7,348 bases of DNA from Firmicutes bacterium UBA3553 (GTDB lineage Bacteria; Bacillota; Clostridia; Tissierellales; Sedimentibacteraceae), in the NCBI GenBank assembly GCA_002381185.1, contig DFOA01000033.1, forward strand, positions 80,927-88,274. Direction: 5' to 3'. Below are positions 1 through 6,713 of the stretch, piece by piece. A model generated the notes under the pieces. It did not search any database. It saw only the letters and a program-made list of their open reading frames with translations, and had not been told where the DNA came from. How positions within the stretch are numbered: the stretch's first letter is position 1; every line of letters begins with the position of its first letter. A program made the translations under genes and the position numbers.

Positions 1-37
1 TCCTGTTTTCCGGAATTTTATTATATAGATAAAAAAT

Positions 38-89
38 TAAATAAAACGGGTATATTAAGGTAATTATTATTAATATTTTATTTTATTTA
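38..89. repeat. Nested A+T-rich inverted repeat upstream of the LD-carboxypeptidase gene
   Basis: Two nested inverted pairs share one centre near position 64. The outer arms are TAAATAAAA (38-46) and TTTTATTTA (81-89). The inner arms are ATATTAA (52-58) and TTAATAT (70-76), with an 11-base loop. The 5-base and 4-base gaps between outer and inner arms are nearly symmetrical. The centre lies about 165 bp upstream of the start predicted for the sigma-54 promoter at 202-217, a plausible distance for an enhancer site. It could equally be the remnant of a terminator for a gene to the left, or a chance pairing in very A+T-rich DNA. It shares no clear sequence with the repeat at 4555-4591. Confidence 0.3.
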
Positions 90-201
90 GTACGTAAATA
101 CGGAAAAGCAATTATAAAAATTGATACTGCACTATATGAAATAAAGTGTTGAAACATATGGAATAAACAGAAATACAGTAAATTGTAATTTTACATTCAA
201 T

Positions 202-217
202 TGGTATGATAATTGCT
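202..217 (+). promoter_or_regulatory. Sigma-54 (-24/-12) promoter for the LD-carboxypeptidase gene
   Basis: The 16-mer TGGTATGATAATTGCT fits the RpoN consensus TGGCAC-R-N4-TTGCW. The invariant GG and GC have the required spacing and the full TTGCT -12 element is present; only two pyrimidine changes (C to T) occur in the -24 element. The predicted transcription start is about 228, giving a leader of about 79 bases before the ATG at 307. No better sigma-70 promoter was seen nearby. Activation would require an enhancer-binding protein, and the one encoded at 6683-4608 is the obvious candidate. Confidence 0.7.
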
Positions 218-306
218 TGTTAAAGCGGTAAGGCTGAATTTTTTTCAATGAGCTGCCGCAATTATTACAATATCTTAGTTTAATCTTAGAAAGCAGAGGT
301 AAGAAA

Positions 307-1221
307 ATGTTATTTCCAAACAAGTTAGAAGCTGGTGACACAATTGCAATTATTGCTCCCTCTTCACCAGTTACAAAAGATGAAGCAGATTCATGTAAAA
401 GACTTGTTGAAGACATGGGGTACAATGTTAAAATGGGAAAATGCACATATGAATCTATTCATGGTTATTTAGCAGGAACGGGCAAAAGCCGGGCAGATGA
501 TATTAATGAGATGTTTGCCGACAATGAAGTAAAAGCCATATGGTGCATCAGAGGTGGAGATACCAGCTCCCATACAATGGATAAGCTGGATTTTAACTTG
601 ATTAAAAATAATCCCAAAATATTTGTAGGATATAGCGATGCGACAAATCTAAATATAAACTTTAATCAAAAATGCGGATTTATAACATTTCACGGTCCTA
701 TGGTGAAATCTAATATGCTGAATGCTTATGATAAATTTACAAAATTAAGTTTTGAGAAAGCATTAAATATGCAAGACGAGCTAATTTTAGAGAATCCCGC
801 CAGAGAAGATTTTAAAGTTATGATTGAAGGGAGTGCGGAAGGAACAATAATAGGAGGCAATTTATCTATCATTGTTTCAATGATAGGCACCCCATATGAA
901 ATTGATACAAAAGATAAAATTTTATTCATAGAAGACGTTGATGAAAGCGTCAAAAGACTTGACAGAATGATGCATCAGCTGAAATATTCAAACAAACTTA
1001 ATGATGCTGCAGGAATAATCTTTGGAGACTTTTCTGACTGTATAAATGAAAAGGATGAAGATTACACAGTTGTTGAAATGCTCAAAGATGTTTTGACAGA
1101 CTACAAAAAACCGGTTATGTATAATATTAAATCAGGCCATTGTTTTCCAATGTCTACTATACCTCTTGGAGCTAACTGTAATATAGATACAAAATTAAAA
1201 ATGATTAAATTTAGCATTTAG
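307..1221 (+). CDS. ldcA: LD-carboxypeptidase, peptidase family S66 (LdcA/MccF type)
   Basis: This is a 304-residue serine peptidase, the usual length of LdcA (MccF immunity peptidases are longer). Known role of the family: a Ser-Glu-His enzyme that removes the terminal D-amino acid after the L-centre of meso-DAP or lysine in murein tetrapeptides; MccF members instead cleave microcin C-type nucleotide-peptides. Visible family marks are the N-terminal block GDTIAIIAPSSPV (10-22), IWCIRGGDTS (78-87) before the active site, the nucleophile Ser110 in VGYSDAT, Glu209 in LFIEDVDE, and His278 in SGHCFP followed by IPLGANC. All three catalytic residues are therefore present. The GGDTSSHTM stretch differs from the commoner GGYGS-type sequence and may alter specificity. 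No signal peptide is seen, so a cytoplasmic location is expected. The start is supported by AGAGGT at 295-300, six bases upstream. It is probably monocistronic, with a sigma-54 promoter before it and a terminator after it. Confidence 0.9.
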   Translation: MLFPNKLEAGDTIAIIAPSSPVTKDEADSCKRLVEDMGYNVKMGKCTYESIHGYLAGTGKSRADDINEMFADNEVKAIWCIRGGDTSSHTMDKLDFNLIKNNPKIFVGYSDATNLNINFNQKCGFITFHGPMVKSNMLNAYDKFTKLSFEKALNMQDELILENPAREDFKVMIEGSAEGTIIGGNLSIIVSMIGTPYEIDTKDKILFIEDVDESVKRLDRMMHQLKYSNKLNDAAGIIFGDFSDCINEKDEDYTVVEMLKDVLTDYKKPVMYNIKSGHCFPMSTIPLGANCNIDTKLKMIKFSI

Positions 1222-1231
1222 CAAAAGTATG

Positions 1232-1256
1232 AAACTCCTCATAAAGGGAGTTTTAT
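1232..1256 (+). terminator. Intrinsic terminator after the LD-carboxypeptidase gene
   Basis: The arms AAACTCC (1232-1238) and GGAGTTT (1247-1253) form a 7-bp stem with an 8-base loop, followed by a short T-rich tail (TTTTAT). It begins 10 bases after the stop codon at 1221. The stem is short, so termination may be leaky and allow some read-through into lysA. Confidence 0.7.
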
Positions 1257-1347
1257 CTATGTTAAAATCATATTCTTTAATCCTCGGCGTTTTTTGTGAA
1301 TAAGTTGATTTGTTGAAAGCTAATAATATATTTGATACAATATTGAA

Positions 1348-1375
1348 TTGTACTAACGGATAATTAGATTATACT
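1348..1375 (+). promoter_or_regulatory. Candidate sigma-70-type promoter for lysA copy 1
   Basis: A TATACT -10 box (1370-1375, five of six consensus bases) lies 16 bases after a weak TTGTAC -35 (1348-1353). This would start transcription near 1382, about 40 bases before the ATG. The 202-base gap between the two genes holds nothing else recognisable besides the terminator. It contains no correctly spaced GG-N10-GC, so unlike lysA copy 2 this copy does not appear to depend on sigma-54. Confidence 0.35.
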
Positions 1376-1423
1376 GGCTAAGTAAGCAACTCCATAAAAT
1401 ACTAATAAAGGAGACAATAATAT

Positions 1424-1903
1424 ATGGAAAGAGAAATTAAAAATAATACATTATATTTTGAAGGATGCAGCACTACTGAATTAGCAAAAAAATACGGGAC
1501 ACCCCTATATGTTATGAGTGAAACTGCTATAGTGGAAAAGTGCAGAGAAATAAGAGAAACATTTTTAAACAAATATGAAAGAACAAGAGCTGCCTATGCA
1601 TCTAAAGCATTTTTAACTCTGTCAATGTGCAAAATAATTGAAAGAGAAGGACTGTGCATGGACGTTGTTTCAGGAGGAGAACTATATACGGCAATCAAGG
1701 CCGATTTTCCTGCTGAAAAGATAGAATTTAACGGAAACAACAAATCAATTGAAGAATTAGAACTGGCAGTAGATTACAACATTGGAAGAATAATAGTCGA
1801 TGGCCTGGACGAATTGAGTCTAATCGAAGAAATCTGCAAAGAGAAGGGTAAAAAGATAAATATTCTTTACAGAGTAACCCCCGGTGTAAAAAGCGACTCC
1901 CAT
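1424..1903 (+). repeat. Direct repeat, left copy (5' part of lysA copy 1)
   Basis: This stretch recurs in the same orientation at 6869-7348, displaced by 5445 bases with no insertions or deletions and 15 substitutions. The visible match is limited by the window end, so the full repeat is probably longer. The copies bracket the rest of lysA copy 1, the fusion gene and the activator gene. Confidence 0.95.
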
Positions 1904-2722
1904 GACTATATAGTTACAGGCAAAAAAGATTCCAAGTTTGGAATACCTTTGGATGACGAAGTAATATTCCCTGCAATAGAACAGGCAATAAATTCAGCAT
2001 ATGTAAACTTTATGGGATTCCATTTCCATGTGGGTTCACAGCTTCACAACAATGAATCTCATTTAAAAGCATTGGACATAGTTTTAAAATTAATAAAGGA
2101 CACGAAAGAAAAATATAATTATACCACACCGGAATTAAACATTGGCGGAGGCTTTGGCATCAGATATACAGATGATGACAACAAAAAACCATATGCTTAC
2201 TTCCTTGACCCTATGATGGAAAAAATAGAGGCATTTTCTAATGAATTAAATATAACAAGACTCGAGATAGTAATTGAACCGGGCAGAAGTATTGTAGGAG
2301 AAGCAGGCATAACCCTTTACACAATAGGAACTATCAAGGACATTAAGGGAATAAGAAAATATGTATCTGTTGACGGAGGAATGACGGACAACATAAGACC
2401 TGCTCTTTATCAGGCAAAATATGAAGGAGTAATAGCAAATAAAGCAGAAGAAGCAAAGACGGATATGGTTACAATATGCGGCAAATGCTGTGAATCAGGA
2501 GATATACTTATAAGAGACGTTAAAGTTGCAAGTCCTGAAAGAGGAGATATATTTGCAATTTTCTCAACAGGAGCATATGGTTATGTAATGGCAAGCAACT
2601 ACAATAAAAATCCATTGTTAGCGACTGTCCTTGTCAAAGAAGGTAAATCAGAAATCATAGTTAAAAGACAGACATACGATCATATGATCGCTAATGAGGT
2701 TATTCCTGAATCATTGAAATAG
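1424..2722 (+). CDS. lysA: Diaminopimelate decarboxylase, copy 1 (complete)
   Basis: This 432-residue fold-type III PLP enzyme converts meso-2,6-diaminopimelate to L-lysine and CO2, the last step of lysine synthesis. Visible marks are the PLP lysine Lys61 in YASKAF, the alanine-racemase-like barrel containing GFHFHVGSQ (198-206), the phosphate-binding GGGFG (241-245), EPGRS (285-289), and the C-terminal half of the active site, CGKCCESGD (352-360, with Cys356 and Asp360 donated across the dimer). GAYGYVMASNYN (383-394) follows. The length is typical of the family. The start is fixed by AAGGAG at 1408-1413, ten bases upstream. The gene ends before a strong bidirectional terminator shared with the convergent lyase gene. 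Its first 480 bases recur at 6869-7348 with 15 differences. Related decarboxylases acting on arginine, ornithine or carboxynorspermidine share the fold, but the motifs and N-terminal layout favour LysA. Confidence 0.93.
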   Translation: MEREIKNNTLYFEGCSTTELAKKYGTPLYVMSETAIVEKCREIRETFLNKYERTRAAYASKAFLTLSMCKIIEREGLCMDVVSGGELYTAIKADFPAEKIEFNGNNKSIEELELAVDYNIGRIIVDGLDELSLIEEICKEKGKKINILYRVTPGVKSDSHDYIVTGKKDSKFGIPLDDEVIFPAIEQAINSAYVNFMGFHFHVGSQLHNNESHLKALDIVLKLIKDTKEKYNYTTPELNIGGGFGIRYTDDDNKKPYAYFLDPMMEKIEAFSNELNITRLEIVIEPGRSIVGEAGITLYTIGTIKDIKGIRKYVSVDGGMTDNIRPALYQAKYEGVIANKAEEAKTDMVTICGKCCESGDILIRDVKVASPERGDIFAIFSTGAYGYVMASNYNKNPLLATVLVKEGKSEIIVKRQTYDHMIANEVIPESLK

Positions 2723-2740
2723 CAACAGATATATATTAAT

Positions 2741-2767
2741 AAAACGCTGTGGACACCACAGCGTTTT
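2741..2767. terminator. Bidirectional terminator between convergent genes
   Basis: This is a perfect 12-bp inverted repeat: AAAACGCTGTGG (2741-2752), loop ACA, CCACAGCGTTTT (2756-2767). It has a G+C-rich core and a T-run on whichever strand is read, so it can serve as an intrinsic terminator in both directions. It lies 18 bases after the lysA stop and 3 bases beyond the stop of the minus-strand fusion gene. Confidence 0.92.
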
Positions 2768-2770
2768 AGG

Positions 2771-4438
2771 TTATAATTTTAAATACATATCATACCATAC
2801 GGCTCCGCCGTGGCTTGAACTTGAAATTCCCTTATTTTCAAATCCGAATTTCTCATAATAATGAATCAATTTATCCTTGCATGTCAGAATTACAGCCTTC
2901 TTTCCTCTTTCTCTGGAAATGTTGATTAGATGATTTAACAACAAGGCTGCTATACCTTTTCTTTGAAAATCCGGATGAACCAGCAAACCAAAGACAGTCT
3001 GATTTTTTCCGCCACTGACGTGTTCATTGTCATCATGAAACATTGCATCGTAAATAACATCACTGTCAGTTATGCATCCGTTAACTACTCCTATAACTTT
3101 TCCATCCAGCTTAGCAACAAAGAAGCTTTCAGGAAATCTTTGTATTCTTTTTTTAAAGGATTCCTTAGTTGCAGCCTCTGCAGGAGGAAAACAAACAGCC
3201 TCCAATGCCGCAATTTCATCCAGATCTTCGGGAACTGCGTTTGTTATTGAAATTTTTGCTGCGGTCATAAAGCTTTTGACTGCTTCTTCAAGCTGTTTCA
3301 TAGCTGTTTCCAATATTGAGCGTGGGCACGCAACATTCATTCTCATATACCCTGACAAGCTTCTGCAGAAATTATTTCCTGCATTAAGTCCCAAATGGGC
3401 CTTATTGATCATAAAGTCTTTTAATTCTTCATCGTTCAGCCACAGGTCCCTGCAGTCCAGCCATACCAGGTATGTGCTTTCAGGCTTTGATGGCTTTATT
3501 TGCGGAATATTATTTTTGCAGTATTCTCTTATAAATCCAATATTGCCTTCAAGATAAGGTATAAGCTGCTCCAGCCATTCCTCTCCTTCCCTGTAGGCAG
3601 CTTCCAGCGCTACAAGGCTAAAACAGTTGTTACGGTGTATTTCAAGGTTCCTCCAGAATTTATCAAATTTATTTTTGGATTCTTTATTTGGGAATACAGC
3701 AAATGATGCTTGTAATCCTGCTAGATTGAAAGTCTTGGAGCAGGATGTGCAGGTAATGGTAATATCATTTACCGCGGTTGAGATTGTTGCCGTGGGTATG
3801 TGTTTGTTTCCCCAAAGCATCAAATCAGAATGTATTTCGTCAGATGCAATCAGCACATTGTGCTTAAGGCACAAGTCGGTAATTTTAGTCAGTTCTTCCC
3901 TGGTCCAAACCCTTCCGACCGGATTTTGGGGGTTGCACAAAATGAAAAGCTTTGGTCCCATTTTAAGTTTTTCTTCAAAGTCTTCAAAGTCAATTGAATA
4001 TACTCCGTTTTCTTCTGTAAGTTGGTTTTCTAAAACGGTCCTGTCCCATGCTTCCACCACATCATAAAATTCCGGATAAACAGGTGTTTGAATCAGCACC
4101 TTATCATCTTCAGCAGTAAATTCTTTTACAATTACCGATAATGAAGGTACAACTCCGGGGCTGAAGCTTACCAGATCCTTATTTATATCCCAGTTGTTTC
4201 TTCTTTTCTGCCAATCGCAAAATGCCTGAAAATATGAATCTGGCTTAGAAACATATCCGTAAATTCCATGGTGTGCTCTTTTATTCACAGCTTCGATAAC
4301 AGGTTGTGCGGTTTCAAAATCCATGTCTGCAATCCATAGGGGAATTAAATCGTCGGTTCCAAAATTCCTTACTCTTTCATCGTATTTAACAGCGTATGTA
4401 TTTTTTCTGTCCACCACTTTATCAAAATTATACTTCAT
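2771..4438 (-). CDS. Fusion protein: MalY/PatB-type PLP C-S lyase (aminotransferase fold) with C-terminal AANAT-like GNAT acetyltransferase
   Basis: The protein has 555 residues in two parts. Residues 1-390 match the MalY/PatB cystathionine beta-lyase family at its usual full length: LIPLWIADMDF (31-41), GIYGYV (58-63), NPQNPVGR (169-176), SDEIHSD (199-205), PLP lysine Lys235 in SCSKTFNLAG, and Arg366 in YMRMNVACPR, the likely carboxylate-binding arginine. Such enzymes cleave C-S bonds in cystathionine, cystine or S-conjugates, giving pyruvate, ammonia and a thiol. Residues about 395-555 form a GNAT domain of the arylalkylamine N-acetyltransferase kind: CFPPAEAATKE (416-426), LLVHPDFQRKGIA (485-497, the acetyl-CoA loop), and YYEKFGF (527-533) with Tyr528 aligning with the AANAT catalytic tyrosine. 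Met391 (codon 3268-3266) marks the join and has no convincing ribosome site, so the domains are probably made as one chain. The start at 4438 is supported by AAGGAAG (4450-4444), five bases upstream. The true substrate is unknown. Confidence 0.88.
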   Translation of the reverse strand: MKYNFDKVVDRKNTYAVKYDERVRNFGTDDLIPLWIADMDFETAQPVIEAVNKRAHHGIYGYVSKPDSYFQAFCDWQKRRNNWDINKDLVSFSPGVVPSLSVIVKEFTAEDDKVLIQTPVYPEFYDVVEAWDRTVLENQLTEENGVYSIDFEDFEEKLKMGPKLFILCNPQNPVGRVWTREELTKITDLCLKHNVLIASDEIHSDLMLWGNKHIPTATISTAVNDITITCTSCSKTFNLAGLQASFAVFPNKESKNKFDKFWRNLEIHRNNCFSLVALEAAYREGEEWLEQLIPYLEGNIGFIREYCKNNIPQIKPSKPESTYLVWLDCRDLWLNDEELKDFMINKAHLGLNAGNNFCRSLSGYMRMNVACPRSILETAMKQLEEAVKSFMTAAKISITNAVPEDLDEIAALEAVCFPPAEAATKESFKKRIQRFPESFFVAKLDGKVIGVVNGCITDSDVIYDAMFHDDNEHVSGGKNQTVFGLLVHPDFQRKGIAALLLNHLINISRERGKKAVILTCKDKLIHYYEKFGFENKGISSSSHGGAVWYDMYLKL

Positions 4439-4473
4439 ATTATCTTCCTTTCATTATTTTAATAGGATGTATT

Positions 4474-4489
4474 TGCATAAACCATGCCA
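4474..4489 (-). promoter_or_regulatory. Sigma-54 (-24/-12) promoter for the lyase-acetyltransferase fusion gene
   Basis: Read on the minus strand, 4489 to 4474 is TGGCATGGTTTATGCA. It matches TGGCAY-R-N4-TTGCW with one mismatch (ATGC for TTGC); the essential GG and GC are correctly spaced. The predicted start is about 4463, giving a 25-base leader that carries the ribosome site. The perfect inverted repeat at 4555-4591 is centred about 110 bp upstream, the usual place for an activator binding site. Confidence 0.72.
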
Positions 4490-4554
4490 GTTGAAAGAAA
4501 TCTGGTACAGCTTTCAGCATTTCAAAACAAATCACCAAGAACATTTTTATGTGT

Positions 4555-4591
4555 TTAATTGGTTAAAGTCTATATAACTTTAACCAATTAA
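4555..4591. promoter_or_regulatory. Perfect 15-bp inverted repeat, probable enhancer (UAS) for the sigma-54 activator
   Basis: The arms TTAATTGGTTAAAGT (4555-4569) and ACTTTAACCAATTAA (4577-4591) are perfectly complementary around the 7-base spacer CTATATA. It lies 16 bases beyond the activator gene's stop codon. There is no T-run after it on either strand and the stem has few G-C pairs, so an intrinsic terminator is unlikely. Its centre is about 110 bp upstream of the predicted sigma-54 start of the fusion gene, and half-site centres are 22 bp (about two helical turns) apart. Both fit binding by a dimeric enhancer-binding protein. It could alternatively be a 3' stabilising hairpin for the activator mRNA. 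Confidence 0.6.
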
Positions 4592-4607
4592 TAATGAACT
4601 TAGTTAA

Positions 4608-6683
4608 TTATAATTTTAAACTGTTATATGCTTTAATTCCACGCTCATTTATTTTGCTGCCGCCTCGGCCGTGAGACATTTTTATTAGTCCTAAATTGTT
4701 TAAATCATATAAGATGCTTCTGACTTCCTGCTGTGTGAGATAATGCCCTGATGCCTGAGCTTTCTCCGCAATAGACAGTCTTCCCAGATTTTTTTGCTTA
4801 ATATAGCCCTCATACAGCATTTCCAGCACAAAGAAATAATCATCAAGCTTATTTCCGGCTAATTTTTTTAAAAGATTGACATCAAGGTCGTTATTATCGT
4901 GTATGGTCTTCAAATCGGACAGAACCTTATGAAAGCTTGGCGGAAGCGATTCATAATCTATATATTCTTTATCCAGATATGTCAGATATTCCACATAATT
5001 GTTAAGTTCCCGCACATTGCCTTTCCAATAGTGAGACATAAAAGCATTCTTAACTTCAGGAGATAGAATAAAACGTCCTCCTAATTTATTCTTAATATTT
5101 TCAAATAAAAGCATTATGTCTTCACCGCGTTCTCTTAATGGCGGGATTTCAATAGGCAGTGTATTAATACGATAATACAAGTCACTCCTGAAAGTCCCTT
5201 CTGATACAAGGCTTTCCAGGGATACATTAGAAGCTGCAATGATTCTTACATCAATACTGATAATTCTGTCGCCACCCACACGCATTATTTCTCCTTCCTG
5301 TATAACCCTCAGTAATTTTATTTGTAGGGCAGGACTCATACCTTCGACTTCATCTAAAAATATAGTTCCTTTGTGGGCAAATTCAAAAAGACCCAGTTTG
5401 CCTCCTTTTTTAGCTCCGGTAAAAGATCCTTCCTCATAACCGAACAGCTCACTTTCCAGAAGATTATCGGGCATTGCTGCACAATTTATTGCTATGAATG
5501 GGTAGCTGCTTCGGTTAGATTCATTATGTATGGCATGCGCAAAAAGTTCCTTGCCTGTTCCGCTTTCTCCGGTAATAAGGACGGTAGAATTGTTTCCGGC
5601 CATTTTTTTAGCAATGGCGCAGGCCTTTTTAATTGCCTCGCTTTCTCCGATAATATCATTAAATGTATACTTTGCTTTGTGCCCTTTGTTTAAAAGCTGA
5701 ATACGAAGGCTGTGCTGTTTTGATTCTTCTTCCGTAAATCTCTGAATAATTGCAAAAGCCCCAATATATTCATTTCGTCGAACCACCGGAGCCACAGTCA
5801 CATTAATGTCAATGCCTTTGAATTTTATTAATTTGTTGTTGATTTTTTTTCTGGTATGTCTGCATTCCGCAAAAGGCAAAAATGTGAAATATAAGTCAGC
5901 AGGCTTATCAATTGCCTGTTCCTTGCTAATACCGGTAATTTCAACAGCTTTTGAATTACATGCAAAAACAACATTGTTTTCATTTACCCCGATTATTCCA
6001 TCGTCTATAATTTCCATCAATATTTCAAACTGACTTTCCATATTTAAAGAACGTCCAAAAAGTTGATTAAAGCTGTAGTTGCTAGAAGCTATTGAGTTGA
6101 AATATTCTTTGAAACTTTCTCTTTCTAATAAATAATCAAGCTTTAAGCGAAGAGCAATTTCTACAATCGTATTTGAATCCGGCACACGATGACCGAGATC
6201 AATGACATTTGCAACATCTTCGGGAACATATCTGCTTTCTCCTACAGTAACGGCAATATCACATTTTTTTGTAAGTGCTGTGCCTGGAAAGCAGGGTATG
6301 AAATTAATGTGGTTGACACCAAGCTGTGAAAGCCTGGCAATGCATTCCCGTACCATAGTTTCGCTTAAATTAACAAAATATGCGCATGTTCCTTTGGGTA
6401 AAGACATCAGTGTTTCAATGTTTTTTTTAGTAAATTCAACATTAAGTTCAACTTTTGGAATATCCAGAGGTATGGATTTTTCATATTCGTTGATGCTTTC
6501 AAAGGCATCTGTGGTAACAACAAATACATCTGCTTTATCTAACCTCTTGACAGAACCATCCAATACACTATAGGAACTTATGCTGACTAAATCTCCGAAA
6601 AGGGCTTTTATTTGGTCTTTATAAAATTCGGATGCATTGTGGCTTAAAGTAATTACGGCTGCTTTTCTAGTTATAGCTCTCAC
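4608..6683 (-). CDS. Sigma-54-dependent transcriptional activator (PrpR-N-like, PAS, AAA+, C-terminal winged helix)
   Basis: This is a 691-residue enhancer-binding protein. Residues about 5-185 form an alpha/beta sensory region resembling PrpR-N, the likely ligand sensor. A PAS domain covers about 217-315. The AAA+ domain (about 341-570) has Walker A GESGTGKE (372-379), sigma-54 contact loop GSFTGA (419-424, an accepted form of GAFTGA), Walker B GTIFLDEVE (439-447), arginine-finger region FRSDLYYRIN (498-507) and sensor II GNVRE (555-559). The ATPase and sigma-54 contact parts thus look intact. The C-terminus lacks the usual Fis-type helix-turn-helix. Residues about 612-691 look like a winged helix, with SIAEKAQASGHYLTQQEVRSI and wing GRGGSKINERG. 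The start is GTG, with AGAAAGG directly abutting it, which is too close. No other ATG, GTG or TTG lies between the upstream in-frame stop and it, so ATA three codons on, better spaced from the AAAGGGTGA sequence, cannot be excluded. It probably controls the three sigma-54 promoters in this window. Confidence 0.92.
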   Translation of the reverse strand: MRAITRKAAVITLSHNASEFYKDQIKALFGDLVSISSYSVLDGSVKRLDKADVFVVTTDAFESINEYEKSIPLDIPKVELNVEFTKKNIETLMSLPKGTCAYFVNLSETMVRECIARLSQLGVNHINFIPCFPGTALTKKCDIAVTVGESRYVPEDVANVIDLGHRVPDSNTIVEIALRLKLDYLLERESFKEYFNSIASSNYSFNQLFGRSLNMESQFEILMEIIDDGIIGVNENNVVFACNSKAVEITGISKEQAIDKPADLYFTFLPFAECRHTRKKINNKLIKFKGIDINVTVAPVVRRNEYIGAFAIIQRFTEEESKQHSLRIQLLNKGHKAKYTFNDIIGESEAIKKACAIAKKMAGNNSTVLITGESGTGKELFAHAIHNESNRSSYPFIAINCAAMPDNLLESELFGYEEGSFTGAKKGGKLGLFEFAHKGTIFLDEVEGMSPALQIKLLRVIQEGEIMRVGGDRIISIDVRIIAASNVSLESLVSEGTFRSDLYYRINTLPIEIPPLRERGEDIMLLFENIKNKLGGRFILSPEVKNAFMSHYWKGNVRELNNYVEYLTYLDKEYIDYESLPPSFHKVLSDLKTIHDNNDLDVNLLKKLAGNKLDDYFFVLEMLYEGYIKQKNLGRLSIAEKAQASGHYLTQQEVRSILYDLNNLGLIKMSHGRGGSKINERGIKAYNSLKL

Positions 6684-6697
6684 CCTTTCTGAATTAT

Positions 6698-6713
6698 GCT
6701 TTAATGTTAATGC
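6698..6713. promoter_or_regulatory. Imperfect dyad in the divergent activator/lysA region, possible activator site
   Basis: GCTTTAATGTTAATGC reads as GC-N-TTAA-NN-TTAA-N-GC, an imperfect palindrome. It lies about 95 bp upstream of the predicted lysA copy 2 start, an enhancer-like distance. It shares the CTTTAA core with the right arm of the repeat at 4555-4591, but that core is short and common in A+T-rich DNA. It also overlaps the candidate promoter of the activator gene, so binding here could both activate lysA copy 2 and repress the activator. Confidence 0.3.

Noticed and set aside
225..259. Leader hairpin (GCGG...CCGC with internal pairs) before the LD-carboxypeptidase gene
   Set aside because: The outer left arm starts before the predicted transcription start at about 228 and the inner pairing needs bulges; no T-run or ribosome-site overlap supports a regulatory RNA.
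132..446. Open frame on the minus strand across the LD-carboxypeptidase promoter and 5' end
   Set aside because: It overlaps a well-supported gene and promoter, and its translation shows no recognisable domain. The same applies to the other frames opposite the lyase fusion (2963-4067) and the activator (5239-6573).
307..1221. MccF-type microcin immunity gene
   Set aside because: MccF shares the S66 fold and catalytic triad, but the 304-residue length and the neighbouring DAP decarboxylases favour an LdcA role; no microcin genes are nearby.
1375..1390. Sigma-54 promoter before lysA copy 1 (TGGCTAAGTAAGC)
   Set aside because: The GG and GC are two bases too close together and the TTGC element is absent; RpoN tolerates little change in this spacing.
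1222..1423. Lysine riboswitch (L box) ahead of lysA copy 1
   Set aside because: The gap is long enough, but I could not find the conserved multi-helix L-box core or a second terminator close to the ribosome site; the only clear hairpin sits directly after the upstream stop codon.
3266..3268. Separate start for a stand-alone acetyltransferase at Met391 of the fusion
   Set aside because: The frame is continuous with no stop, and the preceding bases (CAAAAGCTTT) contain no convincing ribosome site, so one fused protein is the simpler reading; internal initiation is not fully excluded.
4555..4591. Intrinsic terminator of the activator gene
   Set aside because: The stem is long but A+T-rich, and no T-run follows it on the minus strand (the next bases are ACACATAAA), so an operator reading is preferred.
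5412..5429. Defective sigma-54 contact loop in the activator
   Set aside because: The loop reads GSFTGA rather than GAFTGA, but the serine form is common in active enhancer-binding proteins, and the Walker and arginine-finger motifs are intact.
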